64,000 nt of DNA from Pseudomonadaceae bacterium SI-3 (GCA_004010935.1 CP026511.1:3410001-3474000); one strand, 5' to 3'; counted from the first letter of the stretch, positions 45,551 through 54,815 are shown. Numbers and translations: made by a program. The notes: a model not told the origin generated them from the letters alone.

Positions 45551-45940
45551 GACAATCTCCAATTCGTTCGTTTTCGATGAGCGAATTGTGACGGCCCGAG
45601 ATAAATGAAACAAACTCACGCAACTAAAGATAATCATTAGATATATTCATGTCATCGTTGCTGCCCCTTTTTCAAACCGAACGGACCGAGATGCGATAAG
45701 CAGTCGCTACGCGCCGTCCAATCCCGGCTCGAACCTGCGGGTTGTCGAATGGCTCTGCCAGCACCCGATTCATGCTCATTGCCCTGCCAAGTTCATTCGA
45801 GATGTAGGCTCGACAACGATCGGCGCGCTGGGACACACTTCGCCGCCGCGATGAGATTTGCTCAAGTCACCTCAGTCTTGCTTTAGCTAGCACCCTCTCG
45901 AACCTAGGCCCCGCCCACGAAATAGCAGGAAGTCCCCAGC
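45551..45940. promoter_or_regulatory. metE-metR divergent control region
   Basis: This 390-bp region has no supported gene. Near metE it is AT-rich. TGAA-N5-CTCA (45606 to 45618) differs by one base from the MetR consensus TGAA-N5-TTCA. The 19 bp at 45623 to 45641, ending in GATAATCATTAGA, match 14 of 19 positions of the Fur-box consensus by eye. No cobalamin-riboswitch boxes were recognised. The half nearer metR shows no clear motif. Confidence 0.5.
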
Positions 45941-46867
45941 ATGCTGGAAATACGCCACCTGAAAACGCTTCATGCACTGCGCGAAACCGACAGCCTGGTG
46001 GAGGCCGCCGAGCGGCTGCATCTGACCCAATCAGCACTGTCCCATCAGTTCAAGGAACTTGAAGAACGCTTGGGCTTGCAGCTGTTCGTGCGCAAGACGC
46101 GTCCCGTACGTTTCACCAGTGCGGGTTTGCGCCTGTTGCAACTGGCCGACAGCTTGCTGCCACAGCTGCGCAGCGCCGAGCGCGACCTGGCCCGACTGGC
46201 AGGCGGCACCGCGGGCCGTTTGCATATGGCGATCGAATGTCACAGTTGCTTTCAGTGGCTGATGCCGACTATCGATCAGTTCCGCGATGCCTGGCCGGAA
46301 GTCGAGCTGGACCTGGCTTCGGGGTTTTCCTTCGCACCGCTGCCGGCCCTGGCGCGCGGTGATCTGGATCTGGTGGTGACGTCCGACCCGATCGAGCTGC
46401 CGGGCATCACCTATGTGCCGCTGTTTACCTACGAAGCGCTGCTCGCCGTCGCCAACCAGCACGCCTTGGCATCCCGCCCGTTCGTACGCGCCGAAGACCT
46501 GGCCAGCGAAACCCTGATCACCTATCCGGTGGAACATGATCGACTGGACATCTTCACGCGCTTTCTGGAGCCGGCCGATGTCGAACCGGCTCAGGTTCGC
46601 ACCTCGGAGCTCACCGTGATGATGATGCAGCTGGTGGCTTCCGGGCGCGGCGTGTGCTGCGTGCCCAACTGGGCGTTGCATGAATACAGCGCTCGCGGCT
46701 ATGTGACGGCAAAGCGCCTGGGCGAGAAAGGCCTGTTCGCCACGCTCTATGCCGGCATCCGTGCCGACATGCTGGACTCGCCATTCATGCGCGATTTCCT
46801 GCTGACCGCCAAGGACACCTCGTTCTCTACGCTTGAAGGGGTCAGCGCAGCGCCGAAGACGAAATAG
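45941..46867 (+). CDS. metR: LysR-family regulator MetR
   Basis: Homocysteine-responsive activator of methionine genes. 308 residues. The N-terminal winged HTH is MLEIRHLKTLHALRETDSLV followed by AAERLHLTQSALSHQFKELE. The MetR-type effector domain contains IECHSCFQWLMPTIDQFR, whereas most LysR proteins differ there. Being divergent from metE supports the MetR assignment. It is convergent with the downstream acetyltransferase-like gene, with a 1 bp gap. Confidence 0.95.
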   Translation: MLEIRHLKTLHALRETDSLVEAAERLHLTQSALSHQFKELEERLGLQLFVRKTRPVRFTSAGLRLLQLADSLLPQLRSAERDLARLAGGTAGRLHMAIECHSCFQWLMPTIDQFRDAWPEVELDLASGFSFAPLPALARGDLDLVVTSDPIELPGITYVPLFTYEALLAVANQHALASRPFVRAEDLASETLITYPVEHDRLDIFTRFLEPADVEPAQVRTSELTVMMMQLVASGRGVCCVPNWALHEYSARGYVTAKRLGEKGLFATLYAGIRADMLDSPFMRDFLLTAKDTSFSTLEGVSAAPKTK

Positions 46868-46868
46868 C

Positions 46869-47993
46869 TCATTCCTGCCGATAGGGCAGCGCGTCGCGCG
46901 CGGCCTCGGCATAGCGCAACACGCCCAGACGTTCCTGCTGTAGGAACTCGCTGACCGCCGCACGCAGCCCCGGATGCTCCAGGTAGTGCCAGGAACGGGT
47001 GATCACCGGCTCGAAGCCGCGAATCAGCTTGTGCTCGCCCTGGGCGCCAGCGTCGAAGCGTGCCAGGCCCTCGGCAATTGCATGATCGATGCCCTGATAA
47101 AAACAGGTTTCGAAGTGCAGCCTGTCGAACTCGGCCAGGCAGCCCCAGTAACGGCCATAAAGGCCCTGCCCGTCGATCAAGCTGAACGCCATGGCCACGG
47201 GTTGGCCGCCCTGCACGGCGAGTACCAGCCGGATGGCTTCGGGCATCCGCTCGGCCAGCAGGCTGAAAAAGCTGCGAGTCAGATACGGCGCCTGGCCGCG
47301 CACATGGTAGGTATTGGCGTAACAGGCATAGACGAAATCCCACTCCTGTTCGCTGACCTGGTGACCTTCACGCCATTCGAACTCGATCCCCTGTCCCGCT
47401 ACCTGCTCGCGCTCCTTGCGCAGCTGCTTACGCTTGCGCGAAGTGAGGCCGTCCAGGAAATCCTGAAAGTCGCGGTAGCCGCGGTTGTGCCAGTGAAACT
47501 GGCAGCCGATGCGCTCGAGCCAACCATCACGGCCCTGGAAAATCGCATCGGCGTCCGGCTCGGTGAAGTTCACGTGCAGGCTCGAATAGCCCCCTTCGGC
47601 CAAGCCGGCGGTGAGCTGGTCGAGCAATTGGCCCGCCGCCTCGCAGTCACCCAACAGGCGCGCGCCGGTCACTGGCGAGAACGGCACCGCACACAGCAAC
47701 TTCGGGTAGTACTCAATGCCAGCCCGATGACAGGCGTCGGCCCAGGCCCAGTCAAATACGTACTCGCCGTTGGAGTTGGCCTTGCGATACAGCGGCATGG
47801 CCGCGCGCCAGCGCCCCTGGGCATCGACCAGCAGGCGATGCGCCGGACCCCAGCCACTGCGGCCACCGACGCTGCCGCTGTCCTCCAGCGAGGCGAGAAA
47901 AGCGTGGCGCAGAAAGGGTTGCCGGCGGTCGAGCAGCGCATCCCAGCGGGCCGGGTCAAGGTTGGAGAGGGAGCGAATCGTCTGGATAGGCAT
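46869..47993 (-). CDS. GNAT/FemAB-like N-acyltransferase (DUF482, peptidogalycan biosynthesis type)
   Basis: 374 residues. The fold resembles duplicated GNAT domains of the FemAB class. Recognisable segments are RQPFLRHAFLASLEDSGSVG, GEYVFDWAWADACHRAGIEY, PKLLCAVPFSPVTGARLL and FDRLHFETCFYQGIDHAIAE, which follow the DUF482 (COG3146) pattern. Predicted to transfer an acyl or aminoacyl group; substrate unknown. It is encoded convergent with metR and is the last gene before the porin terminator. Confidence 0.85.
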   Translation of the reverse strand: MPIQTIRSLSNLDPARWDALLDRRQPFLRHAFLASLEDSGSVGGRSGWGPAHRLLVDAQGRWRAAMPLYRKANSNGEYVFDWAWADACHRAGIEYYPKLLCAVPFSPVTGARLLGDCEAAGQLLDQLTAGLAEGGYSSLHVNFTEPDADAIFQGRDGWLERIGCQFHWHNRGYRDFQDFLDGLTSRKRKQLRKEREQVAGQGIEFEWREGHQVSEQEWDFVYACYANTYHVRGQAPYLTRSFFSLLAERMPEAIRLVLAVQGGQPVAMAFSLIDGQGLYGRYWGCLAEFDRLHFETCFYQGIDHAIAEGLARFDAGAQGEHKLIRGFEPVITRSWHYLEHPGLRAAVSEFLQQERLGVLRYAEAARDALPYRQE

Positions 47994-48023
47994 GCGCGTC
48001 AGTGTGGCTCAGTGCGCAAACGA

Positions 48024-48053
48024 AAAAAAGCCCCGCGCAGGCGGGGCTCAAGG
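48024..48053 (-). terminator. Rho-independent terminator of the porin gene
   Basis: On the minus strand the stem AGCCCCGCCTGCGCGGGGCT is followed by TTTTTTT, 23 bp beyond the porin stop. It isolates the porin gene from the acyltransferase gene. Confidence 0.93.
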
Positions 48054-48075
48054 GAGCCTCAATGCAGCCTGGCGA

Positions 48076-49326
48076 TCAGAACTTGGTGACCAGATCCAGC
48101 TGCAGGGTGTCGACACTGGTGTCATCCGCGAAGCCGTCCAGAGAATCGGTCTCGGCCATGAAATAGGTGGCGCCCACAGAGACGTTCTTGCCCAGGTCAT
48201 AGCCCAGCTTGAACTTGTGGCCACGGGAGCCCGTCAGGCCAGCGGCGAAGTCGGAGTCGGTGAAAATGCTGACCACCGAGTCGCGCTGTACGTCGCGGTA
48301 GTTGTAGTCGAAGGCCAGCTTGTTATAGTCGGCGGTGAAGCCCGCCAGCCAGGCGGTATCCTGATCGCTGTCGGTGTCGGTGTTGACCACGTACTGGCCA
48401 TAGACGGAAACGGGCACGGGCAGATTTTTCAGGCTCATCTGGGCGAAACCTTCCCAGAGCTGGAACTCGTTGGTGGTGTTGCCGAACTGCGTCAGCACGC
48501 TGGCAGCGTCGTCTGCCGTTTCGTTGTCGAACGCATAGAGGCTGCCGCCGAGCGTGAATGCCACCGAGTCGCTCAGGTCGAAATGCGCACCCAACTGGCC
48601 GGTGTACATCTGGGCATCGTGGCGGAACTCCACGCCCTCGCCATCGACGTTGTCCTCCATGTTGAAGTAGCCGGCGTTGGCGAACACGTCGAGACCACCG
48701 ACCGGCAGGGTGTAGGTAGCAGCGAAGCCCTCGGGATTGATATCGCCATCCCAGATCACGTCGGCGACACTCACCCAGGGCTGGGGCATCTTGCCGCCGA
48801 ACAGGTGCAGATTGTCGGACTCGCCCGGGTGCCAGTCGAGATAGGCCAGGTCCAGCCAGATATCTTTCTTGTCGAAGTAGTCTTCCATGGTCTGATTGGT
48901 GGAGCGGCGATCATCACTGCTGCCAGTGGCGATGCGGATGCCGGCGTCCACGTCGTCGTTGACCTCGGAGTAGAAGCCCAGGCGCATACGCAGGCGCTGA
49001 CGGTTCTCGTCCTCCTCGTCACCGGTGCCGCCTTCGACGCTCACCATTTCTTGACGCAGGCGCAGATCGCCCTTGATCTTGGTCCTAGCGACCCAGCCCA
49101 GCTTCTCCTTGAAATCATTTGCTGCAGTAGATGCCGCCGCTTGCTCTCGCTGCTCCTTGGCCAGTTCAGCCTCCAGTTCGGCATGCTGGGTCGCGGTGAT
49201 CGAGCCGTTGGCCCTGAGCATTTCAAGCAGCTTCGCATCGACAGCAGCGCTGGCTGGCACACTGACAGCAAGCAACAAGCCGGTGCACAGCCCCGATGCG
49301 ATCTGCTTGGAAACGGTTCGACTCAT
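48076..49326 (-). CDS. Putative outer membrane porin (Porin_5 type)
   Basis: 416 residues. A signal peptide ends near SVPASAA (residue 28). A short helical, coiled-coil-like segment (residues 30 to 70, KLLEMLRANGSITATQHAEL) is followed by an outer-membrane beta-barrel with alternating strands (KIKGDLRLRQEM, RLRMRLGFYSEV). It ends in the terminal Phe typical of barrels inserted by BAM (LQLDLVTKF). Matches the putative porin family common in pseudomonads, where substrates are mostly unknown. Single gene. Confidence 0.87.
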   Translation of the reverse strand: MSRTVSKQIASGLCTGLLLAVSVPASAAVDAKLLEMLRANGSITATQHAELEAELAKEQREQAAASTAANDFKEKLGWVARTKIKGDLRLRQEMVSVEGGTGDEEDENRQRLRMRLGFYSEVNDDVDAGIRIATGSSDDRRSTNQTMEDYFDKKDIWLDLAYLDWHPGESDNLHLFGGKMPQPWVSVADVIWDGDINPEGFAATYTLPVGGLDVFANAGYFNMEDNVDGEGVEFRHDAQMYTGQLGAHFDLSDSVAFTLGGSLYAFDNETADDAASVLTQFGNTTNEFQLWEGFAQMSLKNLPVPVSVYGQYVVNTDTDSDQDTAWLAGFTADYNKLAFDYNYRDVQRDSVVSIFTDSDFAAGLTGSRGHKFKLGYDLGKNVSVGATYFMAETDSLDGFADDTSVDTLQLDLVTKF

Positions 49327-49747
49327 CAGAAATCCCCTCGATAAATTGACATCTAGGCACTCCTAGCCTGCTGGCTCGTTTGTGCTGGGGGAATCTTCGT
49401 CGCTCTTTGTTACCAGGCCGTGTCGCCGCCATGAAGGTTTTGTTTCGGAGGAGCTTTCAGCCAGGCTCAGCACAAGCTCTACGCCGGCATTGCGCTTGCG
49501 CCGACTGCAGGCCAAGGCTCATCGTCAGCTCAAGCGGCCGTTTCTCATCCCCGCGCCTAGGTCCATGGGAGAGCCCGCCATGGCATAAAGCGCCGGCGTG
49601 GATCCAGGCGCCATCGAGGCCGATCGTGCTCAGCGTGAGCAGGCGGCTTTGAGGAAAATACGGCTATGTGGCGTAGCCACCGGATCTGCAGCGCCTGCAG
49701 TCGACGCTGACAGGCGCTGCTCCACCGCTGACGCCGGCAGCCAGGCA
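49327..49747. other. 421-bp intergenic region between porin and KAS III genes
   Basis: No gene is supported; the open frames present are short, lack ribosome binding sites and resemble nothing known. It should contain the porin promoter near 49330 to 49420. On the KAS III side a 10-bp perfect hairpin (GCAGCGCCTG/CAGGCGCTGC, 49688 to 49720) lies just beyond that gene's stop and may take part in termination. Confidence 0.4.
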
Positions 49748-50869
49748 TCAGCGTTTACGCAGGATTACGCTGCCGATCGAATAACCCGCACCAAATGAGC
49801 TGAGCACACCGAGGCTGCCCGCTGGCAGATCATCCTGATGCTTGTGGAAGGCAATCACCGAGCCTGCAGAGCTGGTGTTGGCATAGGTGTCGAGGATGAC
49901 GGGCGCCTCTTCCGGGCTGGCATCGCGACCGAGCAGCTTGCGCACGATCAGGTGGTTCATGTTGAGGTTGGCCTGGTGCAGCCAGAAGCGCTTGACCTCG
50001 CTGACCTCGATTTCGTTTTCCTTCAGATGCTCGCCGATCAACTCAGCCACCATCGGACAGACCTCCTTGAACACCTTGCGGCCTTCCTGAACGAATAGCT
50101 TGTCCGGGTTGGTCATGTATTCCTCGGCGGTGCGATTGAGGAAGCCGAAGTTGTTGCGGATGTTGTTGGAGAATTCGGTCGCCAGCTTGGTGCTGACAAT
50201 GTCCCACTGATGCGCCGAGGTGGCCTGATCAGCACGCTCGACGATGACGGCCGTGCAGGCATCGCCAAAGATAAAATGACTGTCCCGGTCACGGAAGTTC
50301 ATGTGCCCGGTGCAGATCTCCGGGTTGACCATCAGTATTGCGCGCGCCTGCCCCAGCTGAACCGAGTTGGCGGCATTCTGGATCCCGAAGGTCGCCGAAG
50401 AACAGGCGACGTTCATGTCGAAGCCAAAACCCTTGATCCCAAGCGCTGCCTGCACTTCGATAGCGACTGCCGGGTAGGCGCGTTGCAGATTGGAGCAGGC
50501 GACGATCACACCATCGATGTCAGCTGCGGTTTTGCCAGCCCGTTCAAGGGCTTGCTGAGCGGCCTTGACTGACATTTCGCAGAGGATCGACCACTGGTCG
50601 TTGCTGCGCTCGGGAATGCGCGGAACCATGCGATCCGGATCGAGGATGCCAGCTTTGTCGGTAACGAAGCGGCTCTTGATGCCGGACGCCTTCTCGATGA
50701 ACGCCGAGCTGGATTCCGGCATCGGCTGGATGTCACCCGCTTCGATCGCAGCGGCATTTTCATCATTGAAACGACGCGAGTAGGTGTTGAACGACTCGAC
50801 CAACTCGTCGTTGGAAATGCTCTGGGCAGGGGTGTAAAGGCCGGTACCGCTGATGACGACGTTATGCAC
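49748..50869 (-). CDS. Beta-ketoacyl-ACP synthase III (FabH-like)
   Basis: 373 residues with a thiolase fold. The KAS III catalytic triad is complete: C156 (NVACSSATFG), H298 (WLHQANLNMN) and N331 (YANTSSAGS). It condenses an acyl starter with malonyl-ACP. The length and an insertion around residues 25 to 95 set it apart from housekeeping FabH (about 320 residues). A paralogue that diverts acyl-CoA into fatty acid synthesis is plausible (inference). The start is GTG at 50869 with GAGGA upstream. No partner acyl carrier gene is adjacent. Confidence 0.9.
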   Translation of the reverse strand: MHNVVISGTGLYTPAQSISNDELVESFNTYSRRFNDENAAAIEAGDIQPMPESSSAFIEKASGIKSRFVTDKAGILDPDRMVPRIPERSNDQWSILCEMSVKAAQQALERAGKTAADIDGVIVACSNLQRAYPAVAIEVQAALGIKGFGFDMNVACSSATFGIQNAANSVQLGQARAILMVNPEICTGHMNFRDRDSHFIFGDACTAVIVERADQATSAHQWDIVSTKLATEFSNNIRNNFGFLNRTAEEYMTNPDKLFVQEGRKVFKEVCPMVAELIGEHLKENEIEVSEVKRFWLHQANLNMNHLIVRKLLGRDASPEEAPVILDTYANTSSAGSVIAFHKHQDDLPAGSLGVLSSFGAGYSIGSVILRKR

Positions 50870-51141
50870 AGTCGTTCCTCTCGAATATTGGCTGATCGTA
50901 ATCGGGCGTCGGAACAGGAGCGAAGCCGGCCAGCGCCGATGCGATCGTTCATGCCGCGTCTGTTTATATGGCGGCTATTGTGCACGAAAACCGAACAGAA
51001 TCTGCAGCTCAGCGCGTAAAAGCAGCCAAAGGTTATCGAGGCACGACGGCGGACATCGCTGCCGCCCAAAAGCCAGCAGGCTGGGCCTGGGCAGGCTTTC
51101 GGTTATCCTTGCGCTCCCCGCACAGCAGGAATGTTTCCCCG

Positions 51142-51672
51142 ATGAAAGACCCACTTGCCGAACTGATCCGTCTGATCAGTTCGGGCTGCATGAGCGACGA
51201 CGAGATCAACCGGCTCGCTGACGAAGCGGCTCAAGCCTATGCCGACCCTCAGGCCTTTCTGCAGGCCAACCCGGACATCATCTACGACGATGACTTCCCC
51301 ATCCCGCTGGGCGAATGGATGATTGTCGGCAGCCTGCCGGATACCGTGCTGTTCCAGGCCGATGACTACCAGGCGCTGTTCGAGCAGATTGTCGGTTCGT
51401 TCGGCCCGGACGTGAATTTCATTCTCAAGCCCAAGCAATTGGCCAAGACCGAGCCATTGAAGGCGCTCAACCGCATCCAGACCCAGCTCAGCAGCCTTTA
51501 CCCGGAAAAAGGCGGTTACGTGCTGGTGGACTTCAGCGAGCCACTGGACGATGAGTTGCAGGCCGTACTCGTCTATACCTGCGACATCGAGCGGGTCATG
51601 GCCCTGGCAGTAGAAGTGGGTATCTACGCCGCGCCCGCGCTGGCGGCGCTACAGGCCCAAAGCCAGGCGTGA
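51142..51672 (+). CDS. Conserved protein of unknown function
   Basis: 176 residues from MKDPLAELIRLISSGCMSDD. It is acidic and soluble, with an N-terminal helical segment, then a mixed alpha/beta domain (IPLGEWMIVGSLPDTVLFQA, FGPDVNFILKPKQLAKTEPL, GYVLVDFSEPLDDELQAVLV). No signal peptide, membrane helix or catalytic motif is visible. The upstream in-frame stretch back to 50968 is not used: the ATG at 51142 begins the ordered sequence. It is convergent with the DUF3820 gene, 1 bp apart. Function unknown. Confidence 0.75.
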   Translation: MKDPLAELIRLISSGCMSDDEINRLADEAAQAYADPQAFLQANPDIIYDDDFPIPLGEWMIVGSLPDTVLFQADDYQALFEQIVGSFGPDVNFILKPKQLAKTEPLKALNRIQTQLSSLYPEKGGYVLVDFSEPLDDELQAVLVYTCDIERVMALAVEVGIYAAPALAALQAQSQA

Positions 51673-51673
51673 A

Positions 51674-51886
51674 TCAGCGGCGACGCAATGGCTCGAGCAG
51701 CGGCGACAGACCGTTGTGGTCGATCTCCTGCATCAGCGCCAGCAGCTGACCCAGATCCCCGGGCGGGAAGCCGACCCGGGCGAACCAGTTCAGGTAGTTG
51801 CCCGGAAGATCCGCGATCAGCCGGCCCTTGTATTTGCCGTAGGGCATCGTCTGGGTCACCAGGCGTTCCAAGTCTTCAGCTTTCAT
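51674..51886 (-). CDS. DUF3820 family protein
   Basis: 70 residues. The motif MPYGKYKGRLIADLPGNYLN followed by WFARVGFPPGDLGQLLALM is the DUF3820 signature. The family resembles a small part of exonuclease-like proteins, but no function is established. It is divergent from the ankyrin gene. Confidence 0.87.
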   Translation of the reverse strand: MKAEDLERLVTQTMPYGKYKGRLIADLPGNYLNWFARVGFPPGDLGQLLALMQEIDHNGLSPLLEPLRRR

Positions 51887-52073
51887 TGCAGCAATTCATC
51901 GGCAGATGGGCGGCAAATACTGCCATAGCCGATCTGGCCGTGCAGCCTTGCGCCCGTTTCGCACATTTGCGCGACCTATCGGTCGGATAGAAACGCAGCT
52001 GCCCGTGCAGACCGTTCGGCAGCTCGACGCGTCTGCGCCGCTGCGCCCAACTCTGAAAGCCGAGGACATCAAG

Positions 52074-52607
52074 ATGACGGATCAACCGAGCCCCAAGCCC
52101 GAACTGGACGACGCCGCGCTGGCGTTCGCCGCTCAGGTTTTCGAAAGCGCCCGCAGCGGTGATGCCGAGCGCCTCACCGATCTGCTCGGTCGCGGCTTGC
52201 CCGCCAACATTCGCAACCACAATGGCGACAGCCTGTTGATGCTCGCCAGCTACCACGGCCATTTCGACGCCTCGCGCGTGCTGCTTGAGAACGGTGCCGA
52301 CCCCCAGCTGCGCAACGACAAGGGCCAGAGTCCGCTGGCGGGCGCTGCCTTCAAGGGCAACCTGCAAATGGCACGACTGCTGCTCGATCAGGGTGCCGAT
52401 GTCGAAAGCGCCTCGCCCGACGGCAAGACCGCCCTGATGATGGCGGCCATGTTCAATCGCAGTGACATTGTCGAGCTCTTACTGGAGCTCGGCGCAGACC
52501 CAAGCCGGGCCGACATGAACGGCGTGACGCCTCTGGCCGCTGCGCAAGCCATGGGCGCCCAGGACACACCCAAACTGCTAACCGAAGCCGTTGCTGCCTG
52601 CAGCTGA
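52074..52607 (+). CDS. Ankyrin repeat protein
   Basis: 177 residues from MTDQPSPKPELDDAALAFAA. Four to five ankyrin repeats follow: GDAERLTDLLGRGLPANIRN, GDSLLMLASYHGHFDASRVL, GQSPLAGAAFKGNLQMARLL, GKTALMMAAMFNRSDIVELL and GVTPLAAAQAMGAQDTPKLL. There is no signal peptide, so it is probably a cytoplasmic protein-binding module. The start has GAGGA upstream; the longer open frame to 51906 is not supported. Partner unknown. Confidence 0.9.
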   Translation: MTDQPSPKPELDDAALAFAAQVFESARSGDAERLTDLLGRGLPANIRNHNGDSLLMLASYHGHFDASRVLLENGADPQLRNDKGQSPLAGAAFKGNLQMARLLLDQGADVESASPDGKTALMMAAMFNRSDIVELLLELGADPSRADMNGVTPLAAAQAMGAQDTPKLLTEAVAACS

Positions 52608-52741
52608 GTTTCAGTTTCGCAGCGTCTGAACGACGTCTCTCCTGTACCCAACGCATCGCACATCGGATGGCTGCAGCTGTCAGTAACCGTGATCTGGCCA
52701 ACCGCTGAGCTGGTCGCCCCCGTTAAAACAGAGGAGCACTT

Positions 52742-53731
52742 ATGAGCATCGAAACGCTATCGATCGAAGGCATCGCCACGCCTGTGTCGCGTGTTGGCTT
52801 GGGCACCTGGGCCATCGGTGGCTGGATGTGGGGCGGCGCGGATGACGACCGCTCCGTCACCACCATTCGCAGTGCCCTGGAACGCGGCATCAACCTGATC
52901 GACACCGCACCGGTGTACGGCTTCGGTCACTCCGAAGAGGTCGTCGGCAAGGCCCTTGAGGGCGTGCGCGACCAGGCAGTGATCGCCACCAAGGTCGCGC
53001 TGGACTGGAGCGAAGGCGGCCCGCGGCGCAATTCGACGCCCGCTCGTATCCGCCAGGAAATCGAAGACTCGCTGCGTCGGCTGCGCACTGACCGCATCGA
53101 CCTGTATCAGGTGCATTGGCCGGACCCGCTGGTTCCCATCGAAGAAACCGCGGCCGAGTTGGAAAAGCTGCGCCAGGAAGGCAAGATCCTAGCGATCGGC
53201 GTGAGCAATTATTCCACCGAGCAGATGGATAGGTTTCGTAAAGCCGCGCCGCTGGCCTCCGTGCAGCCACCGTATAACCTCTTCGAGCGCGCCATCGAAG
53301 CCGACGTACTGCCCTACGCTCGGGATAACGGCCTGGTGGTGCTCGGCTACGGCGCCCTGTGCCGCGGTCTGCTTTCCGGGCGGATGACCAACAGCACCAC
53401 CTTCGATGGTGACGACTTGCGCAAGTCCGACCCGAAGTTCAAGTCGCCGCGCTTCGAGCAGTACCTCGCTGCAGTCGAGGCATTGAAAGCGCTAGCTCAC
53501 GACCGTCACGGCAAATCCGTGCTGGCGCTCGCCATCCGTTGGGTGCTCGACCAAGGCCCGACCATTGCGCTCTGGGGCGCTCGTCGACCAGACCAGCTGG
53601 ACGGCATCGACGATGCCTTCGGGTGGTCGTTGAGCCCACAGGACCTGACGGACATCGATGCACTTCTTGCCGAGCACATCACCGATCCGGTAGGACCGGA
53701 ATTTATGGCGCCGCCTAGCCGCAAGGCGTAA
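52742..53731 (+). CDS. Aldo/keto reductase
   Basis: 329-residue NAD(P)H-dependent reductase with a TIM barrel. The catalytic tetrad is complete: D54, Y59 (NLIDTAPVYGFGHSEEVVG), K84 (VIATKVALD) and H125 (DLYQVHWPDPL). It resembles the YajO/YghZ and Aad groups of broad-specificity members. A GAGGAG ribosome binding site precedes the ATG. Single gene, followed by a long inverted repeat. Confidence 0.93.
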   Translation: MSIETLSIEGIATPVSRVGLGTWAIGGWMWGGADDDRSVTTIRSALERGINLIDTAPVYGFGHSEEVVGKALEGVRDQAVIATKVALDWSEGGPRRNSTPARIRQEIEDSLRRLRTDRIDLYQVHWPDPLVPIEETAAELEKLRQEGKILAIGVSNYSTEQMDRFRKAAPLASVQPPYNLFERAIEADVLPYARDNGLVVLGYGALCRGLLSGRMTNSTTFDGDDLRKSDPKFKSPRFEQYLAAVEALKALAHDRHGKSVLALAIRWVLDQGPTIALWGARRPDQLDGIDDAFGWSLSPQDLTDIDALLAEHITDPVGPEFMAPPSRKA

Positions 53732-53738
53732 CGCCTGT

Positions 53739-53777
53739 GGTTCTGCCTGAAGCTGCAGCGTTACTTCAGGCAGAACC
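53739..53777. repeat. 14-bp perfect inverted repeat after the aldo/keto reductase gene
   Basis: GGTTCTGCCTGAAG (53739 to 53752) and its exact complement (53764 to 53777) are separated by 11 bp and start 8 bp after the stop codon. There is no T-run, so it is an imperfect terminator candidate. It could also protect the mRNA 3' end. Confidence 0.6.
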
Positions 53778-53906
53778 AGAAACGACTCGCTTCGCATTAT
53801 TCATGCACTGAATGGACACAAGCGGAACGATGTCGCGATAATCCTCGCCTTCTCGAACATGGACTAACCCCTACGGGTCGGTCATCGACGAAGGATCGTT
53901 CCAACC

Positions 53907-54638
53907 GTGCGCGCACTGTCCGTTGCCGTGTCCCTTCTGTTCTTTTCCGCGTTGGCGCAGGCTGCGGAGCGTCCACTGCGATTCTCGGTCAGCGACAGCT
54001 CGACCATGCCCATGATTCATCTGGAGAACGGCCAGCCGGTTGACGGCATTCTTCACGACCTGCACAGGCGCATCGCCGAAAAGCTCGGGCGTAAAGCCGA
54101 GCAACTGGTGATGTCACGAACGCGCATCCAGCCGCTGCTGGCCGAGGGCGCAGTCGATGTCAGCTGCTATATGAACCCGGCCTGGCTGGCGGTAGACCAC
54201 GCAAGTTATCGTTGGAGCGTCCCGTTCATGACGCAGCGCAGCATTCTGGTGGCCCAGCCTGAAACACCTCCAGCCAAGCTTTCCAGCCTGCGCGGCCGAC
54301 GGGTCGGTACGGTGCTCGGCTTCTTCTACCCGGAGGCGGACGCATCGTTTCGAGACGGTACCTTGATTCGCGACGATGCACGAACGGAGCACCTAGTGCT
54401 GAAAAAACTCGCTGCCGGACGTGAGCGTTATGCGATCAGCACTCAGGTAGCACTGGATTGGTTCAATCGAGACAGACCCGTAGACCGCAGACTAAAGGCA
54501 ATCGACCGGCTCTCGGAGTCCTCTATTCACTGCATCGTGCGTGTTGAGACTGACGTCCCGGCCCGCGAGATACTTGACGTCATGCAACAGATGCAGCACG
54601 ACGTCGAGTTCGAGGCGATCCTGGCGAAGTATCGATAA
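53907..54638 (+). CDS. Periplasmic solute-binding-like protein (PBPb/SBP_bac_3 type)
   Basis: 243 residues with signal peptide MRALSVAVSLLFFSALAQAA. The mature part has the type 2 binding fold: LRFSVSDSSTMPMIHLENGQ, VDGILHDLHRRIAEKLGR and LRGRRVGTVLGFFYPEAD. No ABC permease or ATPase gene is nearby, so it is an orphan, possibly a sensor-like or stand-alone binding protein. The start is GTG at 53907 with AAGGA at longer than ideal spacing. Ligand unknown. Confidence 0.82.
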   Translation: MRALSVAVSLLFFSALAQAAERPLRFSVSDSSTMPMIHLENGQPVDGILHDLHRRIAEKLGRKAEQLVMSRTRIQPLLAEGAVDVSCYMNPAWLAVDHASYRWSVPFMTQRSILVAQPETPPAKLSSLRGRRVGTVLGFFYPEADASFRDGTLIRDDARTEHLVLKKLAAGRERYAISTQVALDWFNRDRPVDRRLKAIDRLSESSIHCIVRVETDVPAREILDVMQQMQHDVEFEAILAKYR

Positions 54639-54815
54639 CCGCTCGGCCTCGCATGTTCGACCTTGTTGCGTCATAAGCGCGCTCTGCCCCCTCAATCCTG
54701 AGACGAACTTCAACCTACGATCGCTGCCTACCTATTCGCCCTAATCCCGCTAGCCCAGTGCCGCTCGACGCAAGCGGCGCGTGTCCGCTAATCGACCCAT
54801 CCCATTGAGGCACCG

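Noticed and set aside
44759..45580. Plus-strand open frame antisense to metE
   Set aside because: metE is unmistakable on the minus strand, and the reverse frame has no motif.
45551..45940. Cobalamin riboswitch upstream of metE
   Set aside because: Expected in many relatives, but the conserved B12-box pattern was not found in this region.
46974..48089. Plus-strand open frame antisense to the acyltransferase gene
   Set aside because: It is a shadow of a conserved coding sequence on the other strand and includes the porin terminator.
47770..49344. Plus-strand open frame of 524 residues antisense to the porin and acyltransferase genes
   Set aside because: The reverse frame of a beta-barrel gene with strong codon bias gives Val/Glu/His-rich sequence. 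The porin has a signal peptide and a terminal Phe, so it is the real gene.
49380..49652. Plus-strand open frame of 90 residues between porin and KAS III genes
   Set aside because: Arg/Ser/Pro-rich composition, no ribosome binding site and no resemblance to known proteins.
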